The translations under genes were made by a program, and so were the position numbers. This document shows positions 16,686 through 24,196 of a stretch of 39,614 nucleotides of DNA, piece by piece. Each line of letters begins with the position of its first letter. Within the stretch, counting starts at the first letter, position 1. The DNA is from Candidatus Zipacnadia bacterium (lineage in GTDB: Bacteria > Armatimonadota > Zipacnadia > Zipacnadales > Zipacnadaceae), in the NCBI GenBank assembly GCA_029820565.1, contig JALGUR010000019.1:1-39614 (forward strand), written 5' to 3'. The notes under the pieces were generated by a model, which did not search any database, was not told the origin of the DNA, and saw only the letters and a program-made list of their open reading frames with translations.

Positions 16686-19094
16686 CTATTCAGGTTCGTC
16701 CTGGTCTGCGGCCGGCGGCGGGCCCGGGGCCGGTTCGGTGGTGGTGGATCGTTCTTCAGGAGCGGTCGTTGCCTCAGCAGGCGCGGGAGGGGGACCATGC
16801 AGATTACATACCTCAGTAGGCGCAGAGCCGGCCGGAAATTCCCTCTCCACTGTCTGAGGACAGTACGGACCAGCCAGTTTACCGGAGTCAACGCAGATAG
16901 TGACCCGGACCGTTGCAGGCCTTTCCACAGTGGGCTTCTCGCCCGAGGCCGAAGGCGTATGAGGGGCGGTCGCTGGAGTCCCGGCCGGACCTGTATGTTT
17001 GGTGCACCGGCCCGGTATAGGCTCGCGCGGAGCGAAATATTTCTCGGCAGTATTGGGACAGAAACGTGTGGCCAGGCGGCCGGTCTCCGTACAGATAGCA
17101 AGCACTATGCCTTCAGGTTCTTCTTCTTCTTCCTCTTCTTCGGGCTGGCCGGCGCGCGTCGCCGTCACGCCGCTGCCTTCCGGGAATTCTCCATTATATT
17201 CCAAAGTTTCCATAGCCTGCTTCATAAATCTGGCCCAGATGGGGGCGCAGAATCCGCCCCCGCTGGAGTGGCGCATCGGTGAGTTGTCATCATTGCCCAT
17301 CCATACTGCCGCCGACAAATCAGGGGTGAAGCCTACCCACCAGGCATCACGTCCATCCTGGGTAGTCCCAGTTTTACCCCCGGCTGGATAGCCCACCGCA
17401 CTGGCCCGTTTTCCCGTCCCAGAAGTGATGACCCTATGCAGCATACTTATCATGCTTATGGCCACCGGCTTGCGCAGCACCCGGGTAATCTGGGGTTTAG
17501 TGCGCACCAGGACCTCGCCGCCATAGTTTTCAATGCGCTTGATGAACTGACGCTTGGCCTGCAGCCCCCCGGAGGCGAAGCACGCAAAGCCGGAGGCCTG
17601 CTCCAGAGGCGAGAGTTCCGAGACCCCCAGAGCCAGCGAAAGATACGGGGCTAACCGTGGCTCTGCCGGTATATCCAACATAGTCGCTGCGTAGTGGCGG
17701 ACTTTCTTGACCCCAACCTCTCGCACCAGCCGCACTGACACCAGGTTGACTGACCAGGCCAAGGCATCCTGCAGACTCCAGTTATGGCCCTGACCCGACG
17801 AATAGTTCTTCGGATGCCACCATTCACCACTCCCGACATATATGGATAGTGGACCGCCACTGAATATTGAGTTAGGGCCATAGCCCGACTCCAGGGCCGT
17901 GGCCCATACGTAAGGTTTGAATGACGAGCCGGGCTGGCGACCGTATTGAGGCGGGCCCGGGTGGGCACGGTTGTATTGAATATCCTTATACTCTCCCACC
18001 CCGCCAACCATAGCCAGCACCTCACCTGTATGCACATTGACACAGGCCAGCGCCCCCTGGCCTATCAGATTTCCCTTTATCCAGCCCTGCTCGCGACGCT
18101 TCTGTACACCAGCCTTAAGTTCCTTCTCTGCAATGCGCTGCAAGCGTATATCCAGGGTAGTATAGACTCGCAAGCCTCCGGCGTAGACAGTATCAACCCC
18201 ATATCTATCACACAGCAGGCGGATGACCAAATGGGTGAAATGAGGTGCCAGGTAACTGGCGATACCGGCCTCCTGGCGGTCGCGCAGTCGGCTTTGGATC
18301 TGTTCTTCGTCAGCCGCCTTGAACTGAGCGGCGGATATGTGACCTTGCCGGCGCATCGCCGCCAGCACCTCGCGGCGGCGGGCCTTAGCCCGCTTAGGGT
18401 GATTATAGGGCGAATAGTAGGCCGGAGCCTTGGGCAAGCCGGCGATAAGTGTCAGTTCACCCAGAGTGAGTTCGTTGAGCCTTTTGCCAAAGAAGGTCCA
18501 GGCCGCTGTCTTCACTCCATAGGCCCCATGGCCATAGTAGACTTCATTCAAGTACATCTCCAGAATTTCGTCCTTGGCAAAGCGCCGCTCAATGGCCACA
18601 GCCAGCAGTATCTCTTTAATCTTGCGGTCCCAGGTGCGAGCCGGACTCAACCACATGTTGCGGACGAGTTGCTGAGTGATGGTACTGGCCCCCTGAGCGA
18701 CCCGCCGGCTGCGCAGATTGATCCAAGCCGCCCGCAGCATATCCCGTGGGCTGATACCCCGATGTTGATAGAAGCGGTGGTCTTCTACGGCCACTGTAGA
18801 CTGCTGCAGGTATACGGGTATACGACGCAGGGAGACCAATTGGCGATTTTCTTTGTAGACCTGGCCCAGCAGAGTATGAGTTTCGCGGCCATCAGGGTGA
18901 AGTTCGGTAGAGTATATCTCCGTGGTAAGACGGGGCTGGTAGCGGCCCACGCGCAACTCGGTAGGCAGGGAACTATGCAATGAGGCCAGGCTCCCGGCCC
19001 AGAAGCATACTCCCACCACCGCCACCACACCTATACCAGCATTGGCGTAACGAAAAAACCGATTTATGCGATAACCAGGCGTGCGTGTGCGCAT
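16686..19094 (-). CDS. penicillin-binding protein 1A (bifunctional transglycosylase/transpeptidase)
   Basis: This 802-aa class A PBP has a membrane anchor at residues about 17-40. The GT51 transglycosylase domain has catalytic Glu104 in VAVEDHRFYQHRGI and then QGASTITQQLVRN. The transpeptidase domain has Ser390-S-F-Lys393, Ser448-Val-Asn and Lys574-Thr-Gly. After a run of eight Glu residues (652-659) come two Cys-rich modules, ICTETGRLATRFCP (Cys668, 679, 697) and ICVDSGKLAGPYCP (Cys734, 745, 763), each ending in a C-x-x-H-type motif. Such C-terminal modules occur in many PBP1A proteins and may bind wall or form disulfides. The tail is Pro/Thr-rich and likely disordered. The gene runs into mrdA after 73 bases. 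Confidence 0.9.
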   Translation of the reverse strand: MRTRTPGYRINRFFRYANAGIGVVAVVGVCFWAGSLASLHSSLPTELRVGRYQPRLTTEIYSTELHPDGRETHTLLGQVYKENRQLVSLRRIPVYLQQSTVAVEDHRFYQHRGISPRDMLRAAWINLRSRRVAQGASTITQQLVRNMWLSPARTWDRKIKEILLAVAIERRFAKDEILEMYLNEVYYGHGAYGVKTAAWTFFGKRLNELTLGELTLIAGLPKAPAYYSPYNHPKRAKARRREVLAAMRRQGHISAAQFKAADEEQIQSRLRDRQEAGIASYLAPHFTHLVIRLLCDRYGVDTVYAGGLRVYTTLDIRLQRIAEKELKAGVQKRREQGWIKGNLIGQGALACVNVHTGEVLAMVGGVGEYKDIQYNRAHPGPPQYGRQPGSSFKPYVWATALESGYGPNSIFSGGPLSIYVGSGEWWHPKNYSSGQGHNWSLQDALAWSVNLVSVRLVREVGVKKVRHYAATMLDIPAEPRLAPYLSLALGVSELSPLEQASGFACFASGGLQAKRQFIKRIENYGGEVLVRTKPQITRVLRKPVAISMISMLHRVITSGTGKRASAVGYPAGGKTGTTQDGRDAWWVGFTPDLSAAVWMGNDDNSPMRHSSGGGFCAPIWARFMKQAMETLEYNGEFPEGSGVTATRAGQPEEEEEEEEPEGIVLAICTETGRLATRFCPNTAEKYFAPREPIPGRCTKHTGPAGTPATAPHTPSASGEKPTVERPATVRVTICVDSGKLAGPYCPQTVEREFPAGSAPTEVCNLHGPPPAPAEATTAPEERSTTTEPAPGPPPAADQDEPE

Positions 19095-19210
19095 TGAGTA
19101 TTGACCAGACTATTCGGTGGGACGGGCGTCTCGCCTGTCCGTAATCCTCGCCATCCAAGATCCATGCGAGCAACCTATACCTATGATTATACTACAATCA
19201 CTGCATAGGT

Positions 19211-19437
19211 CAAGGGGACAGGGGTTCAGGGATTCAGGGACGCAGGGAGGGATAACGGCAAGGGGACAGTGGACAGTCGTCAGTCGTCAGTGGACAGTGA
19301 ACAGCAGGGACTGGCAACGGGAACGGCCTAATGGCAAGAGGACAGGGGTTCAGGGAGGTAGGGAAGCAGGGAGGCAGGGAGGGAACGTCAAGGGGACAGT
19401 GGACAGTCGTCAGTCGTCAGTGGACAGTGAACAGCAG
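19211..19437. repeat. 130-base tandem duplication of GGGACAG-rich sequence
   Basis: A 49-base block at 19259-19307 recurs identically at 19389-19437, exactly 130 bases later. Each copy is preceded by a related GGGGACAGGGGTTCAGGGA-rich block (from about 19211 and from about 19336). Inside each block the words CAGTCGT and GGACAGTGAACAG repeat. The sequence is purine-skewed and non-coding in character. Its complement recurs at 26029-26069. Confidence 0.8.
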
Positions 19438-19473
19438 AGGCTGGGGTGAGGCTACCGTTGTCGCCGTTCTCTG

Positions 19474-19558
19474 TCGTTGCTGCCGTTGCTGTCGTTGCTG
19501 CCGTTACTATCGTTGCTGCCGTTACTATCGTTGCTGCCGTTGCTGTTGTTGCTGTCAT
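19474..19558. repeat. 18-base tandem repeat array
   Basis: The unit TCGTTGCTGCCGTTACTA (or its ..GTTGCTG variant) is repeated without gaps at 19474, 19492, 19510 and 19528, followed by a degenerate copy at 19546. Each unit contains two related 9-base halves, CGTTGCTGC and CGTTACTAT. No gene overlaps it on either strand. Confidence 0.85.
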
Positions 19559-19570
19559 TATCTGCCGTGG

Positions 19571-19590
19571 GAGGGCCATCCCTGGCCCGA
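19571..19590. repeat. short dispersed palindromic repeat (GGCCATCCCTGGCC)
   Basis: The 20-base word GAGGGCCATCCCTGGCCCGA occurs here and, with one change, at 25895-25914. The core is an imperfect palindrome. Confidence 0.5.
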
Positions 19591-19639
19591 TTGTGGTGAC
19601 GACGCAGGACTACAATCACGGCAGAAACGTCGCTTCTAC

Positions 19640-20695
19640 CTACCGGACGGGGACTGTCACTCGCGTCCCGTCGGCATTGGCACTTTCATAGATAGCCTCG
19701 GTCAACTCCAGGGACTTGGCCCCGTCCCAGAGATCCGCGCCCTGCTGTGGTGGGCGGCCTTCGCGCAGGCACTGGGTGAAGTAAGTAACCTCCTGTTGGT
19801 AGCCACACAGATTCTGGCCGTGCACCGTAATCCAGTTGGGCCGCAGCACCTCAACAGCATGAGCATAAGCGTTGTGGTCAGTGCCAGCCCAAGAGTCACC
19901 GGGGCGGTGATGGGTGAGATAAATCATCTCATCTACATGGACCGCCTCACCCACTCCTACGCAGTGCAACGATGCGCTTATATCCTGCCACGGATTGACG
20001 TCCCAGCCTTCCAGGGTATTCAGGTTCATCACGCCAATGGCACCACTGGTGAACTGAAAACTGACAAATAGCCCCATACGGTCAGTGTCCAGCCAGCGCT
20101 TGGTGGCCTGAACCCACTCCACATCCCGGCCGAAGTAGCGCACCAAGTCAAAGATATGGCAGTTCTGGCCGGTGAGCATGGCGAGCATAGTATCTTCAAT
20201 GCCCGACCACTGTGGATAGGGCCCCTGAGCGAAGCGCACCTCTAACATCTGTAAGCCACCGAAGTCAGGGCTGTTTACAATGTCTCGGGCCAGCACATAG
20301 GCCGGGGCGAAGCGCATCATAAAGGCTACCATACCCCACAGACCCGCATCCTCGGCGGCCTGGGCTAAGTCTCGGGCCTTGGGCACGTCAACCGCCGAGG
20401 GCTTCTCCACAAAAATGGGCAAGCCCGCTTCTAACACTTGCAGCCCTACCTCATCCATCATATCGGGCAGCCCGCAGATGTAGACGCCGTCCAACTCCTC
20501 ATTGGCCAGCATTTCATCCACATCAGTGTAGACCTTGCGCCCACCGAACCAGCGGGCATTATGCTCGGCCTTCTCGCGCACCAGGTCACAGACCGCGACC
20601 AGGTCCAGGTCAGGGACGTGACGCAACTGGGGATACAGGCTGTTAGTGGCATGACTGCCGGCCCCCACAAAGCCAACACGAACTGTTTTGGTCAT
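19640..20695 (-). CDS. Gfo/Idh/MocA family oxidoreductase
   Basis: This 351-aa protein starts at ATG 20695, with AAGGAG 11 bases upstream. The N-terminal VRVGFVGAGSHATNSLYP gives the dinucleotide-binding turn. EKP is at residues 97-99 (FVEKPSAV). The substrate domain contains HIFDLVRYFG, with the typical His/Asp pair, and a QFTSGAIGVMNLNTL beta-sheet segment. It lies 51 bases after the URO-D gene on the same strand. A URO-D plus Gfo/Idh pairing also occurs at 331-4177, which hints at a recurring functional link. The substrate is unknown. Confidence 0.9.
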   Translation of the reverse strand: MTKTVRVGFVGAGSHATNSLYPQLRHVPDLDLVAVCDLVREKAEHNARWFGGRKVYTDVDEMLANEELDGVYICGLPDMMDEVGLQVLEAGLPIFVEKPSAVDVPKARDLAQAAEDAGLWGMVAFMMRFAPAYVLARDIVNSPDFGGLQMLEVRFAQGPYPQWSGIEDTMLAMLTGQNCHIFDLVRYFGRDVEWVQATKRWLDTDRMGLFVSFQFTSGAIGVMNLNTLEGWDVNPWQDISASLHCVGVGEAVHVDEMIYLTHHRPGDSWAGTDHNAYAHAVEVLRPNWITVHGQNLCGYQQEVTYFTQCLREGRPPQQGADLWDGAKSLELTEAIYESANADGTRVTVPVR

Positions 20696-20746
20696 AATAC
20701 ATCATTCTCCTTTTATAGATTTTCCAGGCTATGACTAATGACCCAA

Positions 20747-21817
20747 TTACGATGACGGCAGCGGCAAAGTGCCCTCTTCTCTCAATACTTGGGAGACGAT
20801 GGGCAAACTAATCTGCCACGTCCCGTCGGGAATATTCTCGGTAATTCCCAGCAAGAACCGGTCGCCCGGCGCGACGTCGCGCAGGATTTGCCGCGTGTAG
20901 TCCGCTATCTGGTCGGGGGGCCGCAGATGCACCGGGGAAGGAAAGTTCATCCAGATAATCTTGTCTGACCATATACACCGGGCCTCAGCCAATTCCAAAT
21001 CGCCGTCCGGGACAGGAGAGAAGGCTTCAATAATGTCCACCTGCGAATCAGCCACGGCCGGGGCCAAGGCTTTCATCCGCCCGTCCATGTGCACAGCCAG
21101 GAGTTTGCCCCGGGAATGCAGATAGGAAGCAAATTCATCGTAGCAGGGAACACAGTAGCGCACAAAGCGCTCAGGGCCAAGCATGTCGGCGCTTATATTG
21201 TCGCCTATATGCAACAGCAGCGCAGGACTCGCAGCGGCAATCTCATAATGCTCGCGGCGTCGCTCGGCAATCACCTCGTGGAGCCGGAAGAAGTCATCAG
21301 GGCGCTCGTGCATATTAATCGCAAACTGTTCGGGACCCATTATCTCCCACAATATATACATTAGAGGTGAGCGCGGAAGCCATCCGCCAAAAACGAGGCC
21401 CGCTTCGCCAAGGTTGTCCTGGGCAGTGAGGAACTCCTCATAAGTCGGCGTGTAGACCTCATCGCGCACCATAAATTCTATGACTTTGTAGTCCTCGGGC
21501 TGCTTAATGAGGTACTCACTGATCCGGCTTGTGTTGTAGCCGCCCCCGGTGCGCCAGGTCTGCCAGACCTTGCCCACGGGCGTGCTGAAAGTCTCGCGAA
21601 CGAACAATCTACCATTTTCGTAGTACTCGCGGCGCGCCACTTCAACGTGAGGACACTTGGTGTCAAAGACCTGACAATGAGTAACCAGGGCCAGACCGTC
21701 ATTGCGCAGGCGCTGCTCAACTTCGCCTCGAGGCAGTAGACTATCGTAGCAGGTGAAGGGAACCCGGTCGGGCATCTGGCCACGCAGGACAGCCAATATT
21801 CTTTCTCGCGGTGTCAT
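20747..21817 (-). CDS. URO-D family protein (uroporphyrinogen decarboxylase-like paralogue)
   Basis: The open frame extends to 21847, but ATG 21817 opens the conserved MTPRERILAVLRGQMPDRVPF, giving 356 aa. The fold is that of URO-D/MtaA proteins. The later motif is AVHMDGRMKAL and the end has LLGITENIPDGTW. Where corrinoid methyltransferases have HxC for zinc, this protein has His-x-Asp, so thiol methylation by the usual route is doubtful. Haem synthesis is also unlikely, because no other haem gene is near. It lies 19 bases after purA and 51 bases before a Gfo/Idh gene. Sequence similarity to the 331-1459 paralogue is limited mostly to the N-terminus. Confidence 0.85.
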   Translation of the reverse strand: MTPRERILAVLRGQMPDRVPFTCYDSLLPRGEVEQRLRNDGLALVTHCQVFDTKCPHVEVARREYYENGRLFVRETFSTPVGKVWQTWRTGGGYNTSRISEYLIKQPEDYKVIEFMVRDEVYTPTYEEFLTAQDNLGEAGLVFGGWLPRSPLMYILWEIMGPEQFAINMHERPDDFFRLHEVIAERRREHYEIAAASPALLLHIGDNISADMLGPERFVRYCVPCYDEFASYLHSRGKLLAVHMDGRMKALAPAVADSQVDIIEAFSPVPDGDLELAEARCIWSDKIIWMNFPSPVHLRPPDQIADYTRQILRDVAPGDRFLLGITENIPDGTWQISLPIVSQVLREEGTLPLPSS

Positions 21818-21836
21818 ATCTCGGTTGCCTTGGTGG

Positions 21837-23117
21837 CTATTCACCAAAGATAGTCTGCTCGCGCCTAGGCCCCACCGAAATCATAGTTACCGGCACTCCA
21901 GTTAACTCGGCGATCTTCTCCACGTAGGCCTGGGCGGCTGGGGGTAGTTGGGCCCATTCTCGCATCTCCTCCAGGGACTGTTGCCAGCCCGGCAATTCCT
22001 CATAGACGGGCCGAACTTTGTGCAAATCGTCCGCCCAAGCGGGGACCCTATCTAATAGTACCCCCTCAATCTCATAGCCTACGCACACCGGGATGGTTGC
22101 CAGTGTATCTAACACATCCAGTTTGGTCATCGCCACTGAGGTGGCGCCATTTACCAGCGCTGCACTACGCAGCACTACCCCATCTAACCACCCACACCGC
22201 CGCGGTCGGCCAGTAGTAGTACCATACTCCTGGCCCCGGTCGCGCAATTGGTCGGCAGCGTCATCAGCAGCCTCAGTGGGCAATATGCCAGCACCGACGC
22301 GGGTCGTATATGCCTTGCATACCAGCGTCACCTCGTCAATGGCGGTCGGGCCAATGCCGGTGCCTAAACAGGCTCCACCAGCCACGGGATGGGAGGAGGT
22401 AACGAAGGGATAAGTCCCGTAATCCAGGTCCAGAAAGGTGCCCTGGGCGCCTTCAAACACGATCCGCCTGCCGCGTTGTGTACTCTCCTGAATTATCTTG
22501 CGAGTATCGGTAGCATACTTACCTACCATCTGAGCCGAAGGCCACACCTGCTGGAATACCTCCTCGGGATCCAGGGCTAGATGGTTGTAGAGAGCCTGGA
22601 GAATGACGTTCTTCTGCGCCAACTGGTCGGCAATAATATCCTGCAGTCGCTGGGCATCGCTGAGGTCAGCGAAGCGTACCGGGCAGGGCATACGGGCGGT
22701 CTTGTCGGTATAAGCCGGGCCGATGCCGCGGCGCGTAGTGCCGATGCTCCCTTTGCCCCGCGCCTCCTCAGCCAGTCCATCCAACAGCCGATGGTAAGGC
22801 ATTATCACGTGGGCATTGCAACTAATGCGCAGATTCTCGCAGGCGTAGCCGCGCTGTTGGAGACCAGTGATTTCCTGGGCCAACACCTGTGGGTCAATAA
22901 CCGTGCCATCAGCCATTATACAGGTACAATTCGGGTGCAGAATGCCGGAGGGTATCAGGTGTAATTTGAACTCTTCATCCCCGATTACTACGGTGTGGCC
23001 GGCATTGTTGCCGCCCTGATAGCGAACCACTACATCGGCGTTCTCGGCGAGGATATCAGTAATCTTGCCTTTGCCCTCATCGCCCCATTGCGCGCCAACG
23101 ACTATGGTTGTCGGCAT
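21837..23117 (-). CDS. purA: adenylosuccinate synthetase
   Basis: The 426-aa length and sequence are canonical. The N-terminal P-loop-like GAQWGDEGKGKITD contains catalytic Asp13. His41 lies in YQGGNNAGHTV. The IMP-binding RGIGPAYTDKTAR and the switch segment VCKAYTTRVGAG are followed by GTTTGRPRRCGWLDGV and a terminal SVGPRREQTI. It joins IMP and aspartate using GTP, the first committed step to AMP. It is the first gene of an apparent purA-URO-D-Gfo/Idh run, although the other two genes are not purine-related. Confidence 0.97.
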   Translation of the reverse strand: MPTTIVVGAQWGDEGKGKITDILAENADVVVRYQGGNNAGHTVVIGDEEFKLHLIPSGILHPNCTCIMADGTVIDPQVLAQEITGLQQRGYACENLRISCNAHVIMPYHRLLDGLAEEARGKGSIGTTRRGIGPAYTDKTARMPCPVRFADLSDAQRLQDIIADQLAQKNVILQALYNHLALDPEEVFQQVWPSAQMVGKYATDTRKIIQESTQRGRRIVFEGAQGTFLDLDYGTYPFVTSSHPVAGGACLGTGIGPTAIDEVTLVCKAYTTRVGAGILPTEAADDAADQLRDRGQEYGTTTGRPRRCGWLDGVVLRSAALVNGATSVAMTKLDVLDTLATIPVCVGYEIEGVLLDRVPAWADDLHKVRPVYEELPGWQQSLEEMREWAQLPPAAQAYVEKIAELTGVPVTMISVGPRREQTIFGE

Positions 23118-23249
23118 CAGTTAGTCTTCCCTTCGTCGTAAGTACTGGGAATACACAGCATGCAGGCTACCCTATTCCCCAGAGTCCAGCAGGCCGCTCC
23201 TCTTGGCAGAACCCGGCCGTCCGCTGCTCATAAGATTCTACGCCGATGC

Positions 23250-23443
23250 CTATTCTTCCTGCCTGCTTATTTCCTTAGATGGAGCGGCACGCAAGGCAGA
23301 CCACTGATCATAGGCTAAGGCCACCAGAAGCGCATTCAGCGCTCCCCAGAAAGCAGCCGGCCAGTACAGGTAGTGCGGGCCGCTGACGTGGAGGATAGGC
23401 AATAGTTATCACGATTTTCAGCGGCTGGCTCACAATCGGACAT
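23250..23443 (-). pseudogene. possible relic of a small membrane protein
   Basis: On the minus strand an ATG at 23443 begins MSDCEPAAENRDNY. A one-base frame change near 23403-23408 would join it to an open frame running from 23405 to TAG at 23250. That frame contains HYLYWPAAFWGALNALLVAL, a convincing membrane segment, and then a charged tail (SKEISRQEE). It starts 20 bases after the NTPase gene. Without the frame repair no complete gene exists here. The rest of the 23118-23462 gap shows nothing else. Confidence 0.35.
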
Positions 23444-23462
23444 AGCCGTGGTAAGCAAGCCC

Positions 23463-24029
23463 CTAAGTATTACTGGACTTGCGCCTCACTGAAGCAATAA
23501 GACTGAGCAATTGCTCAGGCAACTCCTTGCGATTAGCGGGACTGACGTCAATAACCTTTACACTGTCTAATTGACGGACTTCGTTTAGAAACGGATGGCG
23601 CTTGCGCTGGATTGTCCCTAACAGCGACGTAGGGCACTCCAGCGCCGCGCGCAGCGCGACTTGAAACTCTTCGGAGCACAATTCCATACTGCCGATCTCG
23701 TCGCAGATTATCAGGTCGGCCTCTTCACAGGCCCGGCGCAGCACCGGCACGGCAATCGCGTCAATATCTGGGATATTCACCCGATATTTACTTATCTTCG
23801 GCCCCTCAGTCAAGTCGGCATGGGATAGGATGCCTGACTGGCCATCCAGAGTCTGGATAGCAAAGCCCACCCGCCGGCCCTTCTCCCTTATTTCCTGGGT
23901 ATAAAAGCCACCGGCCTTGCCCGGGAAACCCTCCACTGTGCGCATAATGACCGTGGTCTTACCGCAACCGGGCAGCCCAGTCAGCAGAATGTTTTTCGGA
24001 GACTCTTGTTGGGATTTTGTCAGAGCCAT
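23463..24029 (-). CDS. THEP1-type nucleoside-triphosphatase (NTPase_1 family)
   Basis: The frame extends to 24200, but the upstream 57 codons look non-coding and include a repeat. ATG 24029 gives 188 aa starting just before the P-loop. Walker A is TGLPGCGKTT (residues 17-26). GFYTQEIREKGRRVGF is the THEP1 signature. Walker B is DLIICDEIGSMEL, and a late GTIQRKRHPFLNEVR segment is also typical. These small P-loop enzymes hydrolyse NTPs slowly. They are widespread in archaea and thermophilic or anaerobic bacteria, with an unclear physiological role. Context (Wzz-like protein, relic membrane ORF) gives no clear partner. Confidence 0.85.
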   Translation of the reverse strand: MALTKSQQESPKNILLTGLPGCGKTTVIMRTVEGFPGKAGGFYTQEIREKGRRVGFAIQTLDGQSGILSHADLTEGPKISKYRVNIPDIDAIAVPVLRRACEEADLIICDEIGSMELCSEEFQVALRAALECPTSLLGTIQRKRHPFLNEVRQLDSVKVIDVSPANRKELPEQLLSLIASVRRKSSNT

Positions 24030-24107
24030 AACGATTATGCCCTTGTCGGTCGGGGACACACGACGGGATGGGCTCGCTACGCTCAATGTGGCCCAACTGT
24101 CCAGTGG

Positions 24108-24126
24108 CACAGGCTTGCCGCCTGTG
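24108..24126. repeat. short hairpin (CACAGGC-TTGCC-GCCTGTG)
   Basis: A perfect 7-base inverted repeat with a 5-base loop lies between the Wzz-like gene and the NTPase gene. It looks like a dispersed intergenic hairpin and supports the later NTPase start. Confidence 0.5.
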
Positions 24127-24196
24127 TACCTAACGCTCAGGCAGGTGTGGCTGCCAACTTCAGTGCCCAGGCAATCTCTGTACTTAGACGCGGTGC

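Noticed and set aside
17946-18983. Plus-strand 345-aa open frame
   Set aside because: It lies antisense inside the PBP1A transglycosylase region, which has intact motifs.
19474-19558. Possible CRISPR array
   Set aside because: The 18-base units are directly contiguous with no unique spacers, and no cas gene is present.
19331-20071. Plus-strand 246-aa open frame
   Set aside because: It runs through the repeat island and then antisense to a clear Gfo/Idh gene; its composition is Cys/Arg-rich low complexity.
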